From Companilactobacillus alimentarius DSM 20249 (lineage in GTDB: Bacteria; Bacillota; Bacilli; Lactobacillales; Lactobacillaceae): a stretch of DNA of 64,000 nucleotides. How positions within the stretch are numbered: the stretch's first letter is position 1; every line of letters begins with the position of its first letter. The notes beneath the pieces are model-generated. The model saw nothing but the letters and a program-made list of their open reading frames with translations, made no database searches and was not told where the DNA came from. This document shows positions 1 to 10,316 of this stretch, one piece after another. The stretch covers positions 620,001-684,000 of the forward strand of contig NZ_CP018867.1 in NCBI RefSeq assembly GCF_002849895.1, read 5' to 3'. Made by a program: the position numbers and the translations under genes.

Positions 1-1098
1 GTGCAAGCGATAGTTATCAAGTGCTTCATAGAAACGATCCAAATCAATGAAGTTATAACTGCTTTTCACGATTTCAGCGTGGAACTCATTATGTGTCACC
101 TGATTCAACAATGGTATCGATTGTTCGACAATTTGTTGCTGTAAAACTTTAGTCGTTGTCGCAATAATCAATTTTTGGTCAACATTGACCAAATATGACA
201 GTGGCAAAAGATAACCCAACGTCTTTCCAGCTCCAGTTGGTGCTTCAATTAAGTTCCATTTTTTAACTTTATCACGGTTTTGACTCGTGTGATAAATGTT
301 ATCCATTAACTTAGATTGATTGACACGATAATCCAAAATTCCATCTAAGAGTTCCTTCTTAGCTTCACGAGTCTGCGGATATTTAGTCGTGTGATCGATC
401 TTCTCACTGACATGAAAATCCTTTTTTCGTAAGACTAAGCCATTTTTTTCAAATAAGTAGGCTGGTAGAACGATACTGCGTGATTCTTTTTCACGTTCTT
501 CTAGAACAGTTTTGAAAACTAAGTTAGTTTCACGAATAGTATTTTTCCCAAACTTAGCCAACAAGCGCAATGTTTGAATTGGCAATTGCTGGATACGTTT
601 GAGAATAATTAAGAATAATTCCGCTGTTACGTGCGCATCAGAGTTAGCGCTATGCGGATTCCTATGAACAATGCTTAAATAATGCGTTAAATCTTGTAGT
701 TTATAACTACTAATTGTTGGAAAAAGTATTTGCGATAATTCAACAGTATCGATTGCTTTGACATTGAGTTGGTTCATTCCGATACGTTTAAGTTCTCGAT
801 TTAAAAAGGTCAAATCAAAATTCACGTTATGTGCAATAAAAACTCGATTTTTTAAAAGTTTAAAAATATCAGGTGCAACTTCTTCAAATGTTGGTGAATC
901 CTTAACATCCTTGTCGCTTAATCCCGTTAAAGCAGTGATACGATTGGGGATTGGGACTTTGGGATTGATTTTTTGATCATAAATATGTGTTATTTCACCG
1001 TTTTCGATAAGGGCACAGCCGAATTGAATTATACGCCCGTTGTCATGCCAATTAGAATTGGTAGTTTCTAGATCAACAACAGCGTAAGAATTTTTCAA
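1..1098 (-). CDS. dinG: DinG-family helicase with N-terminal exonuclease domain (partial, 3' end off window)
   Basis: The reverse-strand reading frame is open to the left edge (366 codons seen). It begins with a DnaQ-like 3'-5' exonuclease domain: AVVDLETT near residue 6 (DxE motif), AHNVNFD near residue 90 and HSANSDAHVTAELF near residue 150. A superfamily 2 helicase start follows, with Walker A EAPTGAGKT near residue 280. This exonuclease-DinG fusion is the usual Firmicutes form and probably acts in DNA repair. The start is chosen as the TTG at 1098, about 7 nt after AGAGGTG; an in-frame GTG upstream would overlap that ribosome site. It lies just downstream of addA on the same strand and may be co-transcribed. 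The helicase C-terminal half is not in the window. Confidence 0.88.
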   Translation of the reverse strand, partial: MKNSYAVVDLETTNSNWHDNGRIIQFGCALIENGEITHIYDQKINPKVPIPNRITALTGLSDKDVKDSPTFEEVAPDIFKLLKNRVFIAHNVNFDLTFLNRELKRIGMNQLNVKAIDTVELSQILFPTISSYKLQDLTHYLSIVHRNPHSANSDAHVTAELFLIILKRIQQLPIQTLRLLAKFGKNTIRETNLVFKTVLEEREKESRSIVLPAYLFEKNGLVLRKKDFHVSEKIDHTTKYPQTREAKKELLDGILDYRVNQSKLMDNIYHTSQNRDKVKKWNLIEAPTGAGKTLGYLLPLSYLVNVDQKLIIATTTKVLQQQIVEQSIPLLNQVTHNEFHAEIVKSSYNFIDLDRFYEALDNYRLH

Positions 1099-1116
1099 AT
1101 CATTCACCTCTCATCT

Positions 1117-4100
1117 TCAATTTTCTTGTAAATTAACAGCCTTATTAATTTTCAAGAAGTAAAGATATTTACCCACGACGGGGTTGTTCTTGATCGCAGA
1201 GATTGCTTCTGCATATAAATTAATTTGTCCCGAATATTTAGAAATTAATTCTTCCAAATTTTTATCCGTGACACGATCAGTTTTATAGTCAAAAATAATT
1301 ACTCCATGATCTAATTCAATTACTCCATCAATAATACCATGAACTAATATCTTATCGTTAGTAGAATAGTCCTTCGTTGACGTTTTAAATAACTTTTGGG
1401 CTGGCATTAAAATTGAACAAGGATATTCTCGACTGACAAACTGATGTTTATCGACTATCATCTGTCCTAAATTGCTCTGATAAAAATCAGCTAGACTCTG
1501 ACAATCAATTTGTTCCGCTAATTCTTCTGTCAGTAGTTTTTCATTAACCATTTGTTCTACCAAGTCTTGGAAATCAGCTAATTGCGGGGTTTTATCAATG
1601 CTGATCTTTTGTAAAACTAAATGAGTTGCGCTTCCGATTGCGGCAGCGGTAACTTTTTTAGTCTTAGTTAGAAATTGCGGTTTAGCAAATGAGCCTAAAT
1701 TATATTTTGCGGGATTTTCTTCAGTAAGTAAATCATTTCCCATACTTTCTTCATCCGGATCAGCAAATAATCCTTTGATTTCTGAAACGGATTGATAAGC
1801 TGTCGTGTTGACGGCTTCTTGATAATCATATTGGAAGTCTAAAATACTTTTAACTGTTTTTTTAAACAAGTCTGTCGGTTCATTAATTTTACTTTGCGGA
1901 ATAATAATTTTGTTAGCTGTCGCTTGATGCTTTTGAGTATACAGTAAGTTCAATCTCAAATTACATTGCTTGTTTTGATAGACATTTTGATCTACTAATT
2001 CACGTTCGTCGACCGTTAAAGTACTAATTCCGACTAAATTCTGAAAATCATTAGCTTTAATTCGAATTGATTCATTGATCACGCCAGTTTGAGGTTGAGC
2101 ATTATCCCAGAACTTTTTTGTCTTTTCTAAATCTTTAGTAAAGCCAAACATAATCAATTTTTGCTTAGCTCGCGTCAATGCAACGTACAACAAACGCATT
2201 TCTTCGGAAACAGTCGCAATCTTTCTTTGATTGGCAATGACGCTTCTTTGCATAGTTTTATACTGCAAGCGCGTCTTACTATCAGTTAAAGTAATCCCAA
2301 TTCCCTGTTTAACATCAAAGACCGTTGCTCCTTGATAGTCCTGTTTATTAAATTGTTTGGCCATATCCAGATAGATCACGATTGGAAATTCCAATCCCTT
2401 AGAAGCATGAACCGTCATGACTTTCACTGTATCATCAGTTGCTTCGATACTATTAGGTTGCGACAAGTCTTTGTCTAGATCTTGTATTCGTTGAATAAAA
2501 TCAATAAATTGATGCAGTCCCTTATAATTGTTCTCTTCATAAGAATTAGCACGTTGATACAGTGCATGTAAATTAGCTGCACGTTGTTTGCCACCAGGCA
2601 TCCCAGAAACATATTCCAAGAGTCCTGTTTCTTGATAAATTTTCCAAATCAAACGAGCAATACTATTCTTGTTAGCAAAGTCACGATAATTTTCCAGTTG
2701 CACTAAGAAAGCTTTAACTTTTTTAGCAATTTTAGGGTTAACTATCTCCGAATCTAAATATTCCTTTATAGCGGTAAAATAATACTCTTGTTTGTCAGCT
2801 AAGCGTATTTCAGCTAGTTCTTCTTCATTTAAACCGACAATTGGTGAGCGTAAGACGGCAACTAAAGGAATATCTTGATAAGGATTATCAATAATTTCTA
2901 GCATAGACATCATGATTTGAAGTTCAGTCGTTTGAAAATAATTTTGAGCATCTGTCACCATGACCGGAATATCAGCTTTAGCAAAGTAAGAAATCAAATC
3001 AGTGTTGTTCTCTTTAGTTCGAGACAAAATAGCAATATCAGAATATTTAATAGTTCTCAATTCATCTTTTTTGCCATCATAAATTTGAAATCCATCTTGA
3101 ATGAGCTTTTGGATTCGCTTGGCCGCATTTTCAATCAACATCTGCCGTTTAGCAACATCTTCATCATCGTTATTAATTAATAGATTGAATTCATTTTGAC
3201 TGTCAATTTCCTTAGGAAAATTAGTTCCCGGAATCAATTGCGAATTTTGATCATAATCAATATCACCGATTTTCTTATCAAAAATACGTCTAAAAATTTG
3301 ATTGACGAAATCATCAACCGCCACTGACGAACGGAAATTCTTTGATAATTGAATCAATTCATTGGGATTATCTTCTTTTTGAAAATCCTCATATTTTTGA
3401 GCAAAGATATATGGAGCAGCTTGACGAAATCCGTAAATTGATTGCTTGATGTCCCCTACCATGAATATGTGATTAGTTTGATTAGACAATAACTGGATAA
3501 TCTTTTCTTGCATAGCATTAACGTCTTGATATTCATCAATCATTAATTCATGAAATTTAGTCTGGTAATAATCTAGTGCCACTAAGTTGTCATCGACTGG
3601 TGTCTGCAAGATATTTACTGCCATGTGCTCCAGATCATTAAAATCTAAGACGTGATTGATTGCTTTCAAATGGTTATATTCCTTGATAAATCCTCGTTCA
3701 ACTTCAACCAGTTTTTCAATCAAAGCTTGTGCTTGGATTAATGAGTTTTCAACGCCCGTTTCAGAACGAACGAAGAAATCATTGATCAAGCTATCAAGTT
3801 GCGTCTTAAGTTTTTTTCTAATTTCTTGAGCGTCTTCTAGGATTGTCAAATCTTGATCAGCTTTGTCATCCTTAGATAGTCGTCCTGCTGTTTTAAATTT
3901 GAAATTAACTATCTCTGCTCGAACATCGGTGTAACTTTTGGTCGATAAGTCATTTTCAATTTTTACCAGGTCTTTTACAGCATTTTGAAAAGTATCCATT
4001 AGAGCCTTTGCAGCCAGTGGGTCCTCATTTGTTAAATCTAATCCTTGTTGTGCCTGATCTTTGATCTGTTCCAAACGTTGTTTGATCTGGGGAACAGCCA

Positions 4101-4743
4101 TATTCTGATAAAACTTCGAGTCGGAAAAACTATCGTCAAATTGATAAGTTGAGATTAAGCTATCAAGCCATTTTTGAGTTTCTGAATTGGTGATGGCAAA
4201 ATCGTACAATTTAAAGACAATATCTTTCAAACCATCATCACTACGGTCATCAGTGAAGTTATCGGTTAATTTTAAAAAATCAGCATCATCTTTATCATAA
4301 TATTTATTACGTAAGTTATCATAAGCTTGTTCTTTCATGATTGATTGTTCTGTCGTGTCACTTAACAATCTAAAATTAGGGTCTAAATCAATTACATAAT
4401 AGAATTTCTTAATGATACTCAAGCAAAAGGCATGCAAGGTACTGATGTTAGCAATTGGGATACGAAAGATCTGTTTTTGAAGGTGTTTATGTAAATCGCT
4501 ATCGAGTGATTTGTCGTTGATCAACTCCTTGATTCGTTTCAAGAGTCGTTCTTTCATCTCTAAAGCTGCTGCGTCTGTAAAAGTAGCAACCAAAAGATTA
4601 TCGACATTTTCGCCATCCTTTAACATCTCCACAATCCGTTCAATCAAAATTGTCGTCTTACCAGAACCTGCCGCGGCGGAAACGAGAATATCGTGTCCAC
4701 GATGATAGATTGCTTTATTCTGATCTTCGGTCCATTTAGGCAT
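1117..4743 (-). CDS. addA: AddA/RexA helicase-nuclease subunit
   Basis: ATP-dependent helicase and nuclease subunit of the AddAB (RexAB) complex, which resects double-strand DNA ends for RecA loading. The 1208-residue protein shows UvrD-type helicase motifs: SAAAGSGKTT (Walker A, near residue 30), MIDEYQDVN (motif II, about residue 410) and VMTVHASKGLEFP (about residue 790). A C-terminal RecB-type nuclease carries IIFDYKTDRV. The start is taken at the ATG at 4743, preceded at 5 nt by GGTGAG; the longer ATG at 4755 sits directly on AGAGG and is unlikely. It overlaps the end of addB by 8 nt, so translation is probably coupled. Confidence 0.96.
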   Translation of the reverse strand: MPKWTEDQNKAIYHRGHDILVSAAAGSGKTTILIERIVEMLKDGENVDNLLVATFTDAAALEMKERLLKRIKELINDKSLDSDLHKHLQKQIFRIPIANISTLHAFCLSIIKKFYYVIDLDPNFRLLSDTTEQSIMKEQAYDNLRNKYYDKDDADFLKLTDNFTDDRSDDGLKDIVFKLYDFAITNSETQKWLDSLISTYQFDDSFSDSKFYQNMAVPQIKQRLEQIKDQAQQGLDLTNEDPLAAKALMDTFQNAVKDLVKIENDLSTKSYTDVRAEIVNFKFKTAGRLSKDDKADQDLTILEDAQEIRKKLKTQLDSLINDFFVRSETGVENSLIQAQALIEKLVEVERGFIKEYNHLKAINHVLDFNDLEHMAVNILQTPVDDNLVALDYYQTKFHELMIDEYQDVNAMQEKIIQLLSNQTNHIFMVGDIKQSIYGFRQAAPYIFAQKYEDFQKEDNPNELIQLSKNFRSSVAVDDFVNQIFRRIFDKKIGDIDYDQNSQLIPGTNFPKEIDSQNEFNLLINNDDEDVAKRQMLIENAAKRIQKLIQDGFQIYDGKKDELRTIKYSDIAILSRTKENNTDLISYFAKADIPVMVTDAQNYFQTTELQIMMSMLEIIDNPYQDIPLVAVLRSPIVGLNEEELAEIRLADKQEYYFTAIKEYLDSEIVNPKIAKKVKAFLVQLENYRDFANKNSIARLIWKIYQETGLLEYVSGMPGGKQRAANLHALYQRANSYEENNYKGLHQFIDFIQRIQDLDKDLSQPNSIEATDDTVKVMTVHASKGLEFPIVIYLDMAKQFNKQDYQGATVFDVKQGIGITLTDSKTRLQYKTMQRSVIANQRKIATVSEEMRLLYVALTRAKQKLIMFGFTKDLEKTKKFWDNAQPQTGVINESIRIKANDFQNLVGISTLTVDERELVDQNVYQNKQCNLRLNLLYTQKHQATANKIIIPQSKINEPTDLFKKTVKSILDFQYDYQEAVNTTAYQSVSEIKGLFADPDEESMGNDLLTEENPAKYNLGSFAKPQFLTKTKKVTAAAIGSATHLVLQKISIDKTPQLADFQDLVEQMVNEKLLTEELAEQIDCQSLADFYQSNLGQMIVDKHQFVSREYPCSILMPAQKLFKTSTKDYSTNDKILVHGIIDGVIELDHGVIIFDYKTDRVTDKNLEELISKYSGQINLYAEAISAIKNNPVVGKYLYFLKINKAVNLQEN

Positions 4744-7700
4744 CAGTCTCACCATCCTCTAAAATTGCCTGTATTTCTTTAATGACATCTTCTTTTTTAT
4801 AATTAATAATGTCATGATAGTCATTTTCTGGAAGCATCGCGTCGAATTCAAAAATAGGACGATAATCGCTATATTGCAACCCTGTCAATTGACCATAGCG
4901 ATAAGGATTCAAATTTAATTTTCCAGAATAAATTTTTTCGCCAGCTTGTCTGATCAAACGTTCATTATAGTTAAGAATTCGGAATAAGTCTTTTTCAGAA
5001 ACAACATTGTTGCGACTTTTCTTGGCCACTGGTGAAGTACTAGCAACGGTTCCTTTTAGGGTCCGTGCCTTCGTATCAATATTTGCCAATAATTCATCGT
5101 CATTTAACAATAAACCGTTCAATTGAAATTGTTTGAAGATTTTATCTTGCACATCGACATTTAAAATATCTGAATCCAAATCTTTTTTGTTAAGCAATGA
5201 CTTATCTAATTTGATTAAAGGATTTTGGATATGCTCGTACAAAGCTCCCCCAACCTTAACTTGAGAACTATCGCTTAATAAGTGTAAATTGTTGTAAACA
5301 CTTTGAATATAGGTCGGCATTTGCATAGTAATACCGTCTAAGAATTGAGCAAAATCGAAACTCTTGTTGCCAGATTTATAATCAATAATTGTTAAATAAG
5401 TAATATCGTCTAAAATCATTTCATCGATCCGATCAATCTTTCCACGAACATTGACTAAATGTCCTCCTGGTAACTCGTAGGATAGTCCTGGTAAATCTTG
5501 TTTATGATTGATTCGTCCAAAGGTAACTTCAGATTTCTCTGGTTCCGAATTATTTCGCAAAAATTGCAATTTCATGTTCTTAACTAGTTGAATCAACGTA
5601 GTCTTCAACTTGTCGGCAATGTATTGCATCCGAGCTGAAGAAGTAAAAATTCGATTCTCGGGCAATTCGATTTGTGTATAGAATAAATCACTCACTAGAT
5701 CTTGAATTTCACCATCTTCTAGATCTCTTAATGAACGATTCCCTTTTTCGTGTAGGTATTTAACTAGACTGTCTAGGACCGCATGGAAAATAGAACCAGT
5801 CTGAGCTGGCGTGACTTCAAACAATCTTCTTGGTTTTAAACGTAAACCATATTTTAAGAAATATTCATATTCGTTCATATAAAATGTTTCTAGTTGTGAA
5901 ATCGAAACATTGATATTCTTACCATACAAAGCTTCAACCGTATCTGGATTAAGTGTCGTCGGAATATTTTGATAATCGAGTGAACTCAAGGCAAAATCAG
6001 TTGTCAGCTCTTCTTTTAATAAGACCTGTCGAACGTATTTCCAAGCATTAGGAATATCAGATTTTTTATCCAGAGCAGAGCGTGATACACGAATCAAATA
6101 GTTTAAACTAGAAGCTTTGGACCCTAAATAACGCACCACTTGATCCTCAGTTTGATCATCACTAGAAGGATTCAAAAGTACTAACTGTTCATCCAAACGG
6201 AAGTGATTTTTGATCCGCACAACATAACTAGAGAGTTCCTGTTGTTTATTATCCTCAGTAAAATTAGGATACGTGAAAATTAAGCGCTGAGAACTAGTTG
6301 TAAAAGTAATGTCGTGTAGAAATGGTTCCGAATTATTGATCACTTCATCAGGTTCATTCAAATACTTGCCATCAGTTAAAGCACCATTCAAAAACTCTCG
6401 TTCATCATCGGTCACAATGTTATTTGAAACGGTAGTACCTGGCATATTAGTAGTTGTTGAACCCAAAATGAAGGTGATCTTTCGATTATTCGGTTGGATC
6501 ATTCCTATTTCAGAAATACTTACAGCATCCAAAGTTGATGGAATCTGTGAATAAGAAGCATTTTCAAAAGCTGCATCCAAAATTTCAATGAACTCTTTAG
6601 CATCAAACTCACGCTCTCCAAAGACTGAAACGTATTCATCTAAAATCTGATTGAAGAGGTCCACAATTTGTTCTGGTTGATTAGCTAGAGTTAAATTTTT
6701 TTGCTCAGTCGCTTGCTCTTGCCAAATCAATAAATTATCAAAAACTCGGTTTTGTTGTAAAAAGTTATATAAAAAACCGACACTCTCTAGTGATGAATGT
6801 GATTTCTTCAAGAATTTTTCCAACTGCGAATAGATATTTTTGACAAAATTCTTAACTAAATTAATCAATTGATATTCTTGTAATTTGATTTTGTCGACTA
6901 CTGGATCCAGTTTCACATCAGGGGCAAAATTGCTGCCTAACCACTCTCGTTTAGTTAAGCCGTTTGTCAAAGCGTAATTTTCTGTTAAATCGACCGCTTG
7001 ACGAAAGGCAGGTAGATTGTTCTTAAAATTATCTGGTAGCAATAATTCTGTTCGTAGCAAGCTGATAACATCATCGGTCTGCATTCCCTTGTTAACCAAA
7101 GCAAACAACAAATCAACTAAACGTTTAAAGGGATGATTAGCCATTTTCTTTTGAAGATCAATAAAATAAGGAACTTCATTATTTTCCATAAATGATTCAA
7201 TAAACGAACCATATTCTGATAGATCACGAGCTAGAATCAGAAAATCTTTGTAGCGATAATTCTGAGTTGCGACTAACTGTCTGATATAAGTACTAACGGC
7301 TGAAACTTCCGTCTGCTTGTCTGTACATTTCCAGATTTGGACCGAATTTTGACTGTCGAAACCGCTATTTTGAATACCGCCAACACTAGATTGGACCCAA
7401 TAATCTTCCATTTTGCTTAAATCGGAACTAATTCGTTTTTGATCAGCAAAATAATTTCTCGTAATAATTCTTTGACTACGTGCTGCTTCATGTAATTGTC
7501 GATAAGTTGCACCAGAACGGAAGAAAAATTCTGATTCGTCATTATCATTTAAAAGTGGCTTATCTAATACTAGAGAAATATTCAGACTGCCACCATTAAC
7601 CAGCATCGACTTGACTAAATTGCATTCGGTAGCCGTAAATGAAGAAAAACCTTCAATGTAAAAATAATAATGAGATGTGCCAATTTTTGTATTCAAATAA

Positions 7701-8266
7701 TCTGCTAAAGCGTTCAATTGAAAATCATTAGTATTATAGTTTTGGATTTGTTCTAAATAGGCACTATACATTATGTTCAATTCTTGGATCTTATCCGCAA
7801 AAATCCCTTGTTGCCGATTGTCGAGTGCCATAGCAATATCATCGGGTTGAACTTGCCCGTTCATGAATTCATCAAATTGTGAGATCATTTGGTCAATGAA
7901 TCCAGGCTTGTCGATCATCCCTGCAAAAATCTTCAATTCTGATTTATGCTCTTGAACAATATTTTTCAAAAGCATAGCTGATTTAGTTTGTGTTAATGTT
8001 TCTGCATTATAATCGCTACTGTCACGCAAAAAATACCATGCCAAACGTGAGAAAGAAAAGGTTTGAACATTGTGCGTTGCAACTAATGCATCGTTATTTT
8101 TTTCAAAGTATCTGAGAATATTGGCCTCAGATTCAAATTTAATGTGATTTGGTACTAAAAAGAAAAATTGTCCATTCGGATCTTTTGTATAATCCTGTTG
8201 GAACAGTTCCATCAGCTTCTCATGATGGTCATATTGGTTTTTACCTAGTACAAAATTTAATGTCAT
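4736..8266 (-). CDS. rexB: AddB/RexB nuclease subunit (type lacking Fe-S cysteines)
   Basis: Second subunit of the AddAB/RexAB double-strand-break resection complex, 1176 residues. The C-terminal part contains a RecB-family nuclease motif, IIDYKSGNKSFDF, near residue 960. The cysteines that hold a 4Fe-4S cluster in Bacillus AddB are not visible: the segment before LKYGLRLKPRR reads FYMNEYEYF, and the C-terminal segment reads GLQYSDYRPIFEFD, both without cysteine. This matches the RexB class of lactobacilli and streptococci. Start ATG at 8266 follows GGGTGAAG. It is first in the addB-addA operon and is divergent from the mevalonate operon. Confidence 0.95.
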   Translation of the reverse strand: MTLNFVLGKNQYDHHEKLMELFQQDYTKDPNGQFFFLVPNHIKFESEANILRYFEKNNDALVATHNVQTFSFSRLAWYFLRDSSDYNAETLTQTKSAMLLKNIVQEHKSELKIFAGMIDKPGFIDQMISQFDEFMNGQVQPDDIAMALDNRQQGIFADKIQELNIMYSAYLEQIQNYNTNDFQLNALADYLNTKIGTSHYYFYIEGFSSFTATECNLVKSMLVNGGSLNISLVLDKPLLNDNDESEFFFRSGATYRQLHEAARSQRIITRNYFADQKRISSDLSKMEDYWVQSSVGGIQNSGFDSQNSVQIWKCTDKQTEVSAVSTYIRQLVATQNYRYKDFLILARDLSEYGSFIESFMENNEVPYFIDLQKKMANHPFKRLVDLLFALVNKGMQTDDVISLLRTELLLPDNFKNNLPAFRQAVDLTENYALTNGLTKREWLGSNFAPDVKLDPVVDKIKLQEYQLINLVKNFVKNIYSQLEKFLKKSHSSLESVGFLYNFLQQNRVFDNLLIWQEQATEQKNLTLANQPEQIVDLFNQILDEYVSVFGEREFDAKEFIEILDAAFENASYSQIPSTLDAVSISEIGMIQPNNRKITFILGSTTTNMPGTTVSNNIVTDDEREFLNGALTDGKYLNEPDEVINNSEPFLHDITFTTSSQRLIFTYPNFTEDNKQQELSSYVVRIKNHFRLDEQLVLLNPSSDDQTEDQVVRYLGSKASSLNYLIRVSRSALDKKSDIPNAWKYVRQVLLKEELTTDFALSSLDYQNIPTTLNPDTVEALYGKNINVSISQLETFYMNEYEYFLKYGLRLKPRRLFEVTPAQTGSIFHAVLDSLVKYLHEKGNRSLRDLEDGEIQDLVSDLFYTQIELPENRIFTSSARMQYIADKLKTTLIQLVKNMKLQFLRNNSEPEKSEVTFGRINHKQDLPGLSYELPGGHLVNVRGKIDRIDEMILDDITYLTIIDYKSGNKSFDFAQFLDGITMQMPTYIQSVYNNLHLLSDSSQVKVGGALYEHIQNPLIKLDKSLLNKKDLDSDILNVDVQDKIFKQFQLNGLLLNDDELLANIDTKARTLKGTVASTSPVAKKSRNNVVSEKDLFRILNYNERLIRQAGEKIYSGKLNLNPYRYGQLTGLQYSDYRPIFEFDAMLPENDYHDIINYKKEDVIKEIQAILEDGETDA

Positions 8267-8368
8267 TTTTCTTCACCCGCAAAAATTTTATCATAGATGG
8301 TCGTTTGAAAGTGGAAATTGCAACAATAGATGTATAAAATATAGTTTTAGAGAAATTGAGGTGAGCAT

Positions 8369-9319
8369 GTGCTTAAAGGAATAGGAAAAAGTCATGGAAA
8401 AACTATCATAATGGGAGAACATGCCGTAGTTTACGGTTACCCTGCGTTTGCAATCCCACTACTTAGCATCCCCGTCATCGTAAAAATTCAACAGAGTACG
8501 GAAAATACTTTAAATTCAAAGTATTATGCTGGAAAAATCGATCGTATCCCTGATTCACTCTCAGGAGTAAAATTTTTGATCAACCTGTTAGACTCCAAAT
8601 TAAACACCGACAAAATAAATTACGCTATTAATATTGATAGTGGTTTACCAATTGAACGAGGAATGGGGTCTTCAGCGGCCATTGCAGCTGCCATCACTAG
8701 AGCTTTCTTTAGTTTATTCAATCAAGAACTAACTCACAAACAACTTTTAGATTACGTCAATCAATCAGAGACCATTACCCACGGAAAGGCTAGCGGTCTG
8801 GATGCTTTAACCGTCAGCTCTGAAAATCCTATCAAGTTCAGTAAAGATGAGCCACCGAAACATTTTAACTTTAATTCTGAAGGTTTCATTATTATAGCTG
8901 ATTCCGGAGTTAAAGGAAAAACTAAAGAAACTGTCGCTGATGTCAAGAAAATGTATGATGATGACCCTCAAAAAATTGGATCTTATCTGCAACAATTAGG
9001 CGATTATGCTACTAAAGCTAGCAACTACTTAACACATGGTAATTTGAAAAAGCTTGGCTTAGTTTTTACTTTGGCCAATGAAGCCTTAACTAAATTAAAC
9101 CTAGCTATTCCTAAAACTGACCGATTGATTGAGGCCGCTAATAATGCTGGAGCTTTAGGTAGTAAGATTACCGGTGGTGGTCGTGGTGGATGTATAATTT
9201 GTTTAGCTAGAAATCTCAAGAATGCACAAATGATCCAAAAAGCACTCACCAAAAATGGTGCTGAACAGACTTGGATTCAACCACTATCAATTTATGCGGA
9301 GGATGACGACATTGAGTAA
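8369..9319 (+). CDS. mvk: Mevalonate kinase
   Basis: Phosphorylates mevalonate with ATP, the first step of the lower mevalonate pathway. The 316-residue GHMP kinase shows the N-terminal substrate segment MGEHAVVYGYPAF (about residue 15), the ATP loop PIERGMGSSAAIAAA (about residue 90) and the C-terminal glycine-rich motif GSKITGGGRGGC (about residue 265). The start is the GTG at 8369, 7 nt after GAGG; an overlapping ATG at 8367 is in another frame. It is first of the four-gene operon mvk-mvaD-pmk-fni, and its end overlaps mvaD by 8 nt if mvaD starts at the TTG at 9312. Confidence 0.97.
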   Translation: MLKGIGKSHGKTIIMGEHAVVYGYPAFAIPLLSIPVIVKIQQSTENTLNSKYYAGKIDRIPDSLSGVKFLINLLDSKLNTDKINYAINIDSGLPIERGMGSSAAIAAAITRAFFSLFNQELTHKQLLDYVNQSETITHGKASGLDALTVSSENPIKFSKDEPPKHFNFNSEGFIIIADSGVKGKTKETVADVKKMYDDDPQKIGSYLQQLGDYATKASNYLTHGNLKKLGLVFTLANEALTKLNLAIPKTDRLIEAANNAGALGSKITGGGRGGCIICLARNLKNAQMIQKALTKNGAEQTWIQPLSIYAEDDDIE

Positions 9320-10292
9320 GACAGCTCGAGCCTATACTAATATTGCTTTGATCAAATATTGGGGTAAAAAAAATCAAACCTTGAAACTTCCTTATACCAA
9401 TAGCCTATCTTTAACGCTGGATCGTTTTTATACTGACACCAAAGCCTGCGTGATCAACAATGACCAAGATATCATTTATTTGAATCAAACCTTATTGGAT
9501 CAAACCTTATTGGATCAAACCCAAAGTCAGCGAATACGTAATTATTTAGATACAATTCGTCAAATGTATTCATTTAATGAACATTTTCAAATCGACACAG
9601 TTAACCATGTACCAACTTCGGCCGGTTTCGCCTCATCAGCTTCAGGGTTCGCTGCTTTAGCAGCTGCTATCAATGAGACCAAACAGTTGAATTTAGATAA
9701 GAAGCAATTGTCGATTTTAGCCCGTAACGGTTCTGGTTCCGCTAGTCGTTCAATTTATGGTGGATTCGTCGAATGGATTGCCGGAAGTGACAACGAAACT
9801 TCCTTCGCACAACCAATCGAAACGGAATCTGAAATAGATTTAACAATTTTGTCAGTGGTTATTAATAAGAACGTTAAAAAGATTTCTTCGACAGTCGGAA
9901 TGGAAAATAGCGTAAAAAGCTCCCCTTTTTATCCAAATTGGGTTACACTAGTGGCTTCAGAGATAAAAGAAATTAAGCAAGCAATTGCTAAAAAAGATGT
10001 TCAAAAAATTGGGGAAATTGCCGAACACAATGCGATGAGCATGCATGCTTTAACGCTTTCAGCTAATCCATCATTTACTTATTTTGAACCTGAGACTATT
10101 AAAATTCTTCAAATAATTCATGAATTACGTCAAAAAGGCATCCTCGCATATGCTACAATTGATGCCGGTCCAAACGTTAAAATTATATGTACGAAAGAAT
10201 CGCTCAAACAGGTTCAAAAATACATTGAAGAACAATTATCCAATGTAACTTGTGTTGTTGCTAATATTGGTAGCGGCATCCAATACATCTGA
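9312..10292 (+). CDS. mvaD: Diphosphomevalonate decarboxylase
   Basis: ATP-dependent decarboxylation of mevalonate 5-diphosphate to isopentenyl diphosphate. Family features are RAYTNIALIKYWGKK at the N-terminus and the GHMP loop PTSAGFASSASGFAALAAA near residue 105. The start is inferred as the TTG at 9312, 9 nt after GGAGG; the ATG at 9303 touches that site. This gives 326 residues and the normal family N-terminus. A 15-bp direct duplication at 9486-9515 adds a second LLDQT unit in the surface segment after residue 60. The reading frame is intact, so the enzyme is probably functional. Confidence 0.95.
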   Translation: MSKTARAYTNIALIKYWGKKNQTLKLPYTNSLSLTLDRFYTDTKACVINNDQDIIYLNQTLLDQTLLDQTQSQRIRNYLDTIRQMYSFNEHFQIDTVNHVPTSAGFASSASGFAALAAAINETKQLNLDKKQLSILARNGSGSASRSIYGGFVEWIAGSDNETSFAQPIETESEIDLTILSVVINKNVKKISSTVGMENSVKSSPFYPNWVTLVASEIKEIKQAIAKKDVQKIGEIAEHNAMSMHALTLSANPSFTYFEPETIKILQIIHELRQKGILAYATIDAGPNVKIICTKESLKQVQKYIEEQLSNVTCVVANIGSGIQYI

Positions 10293-10316
10293 TACAAATT
10301 GAAAGGTATGATATTT

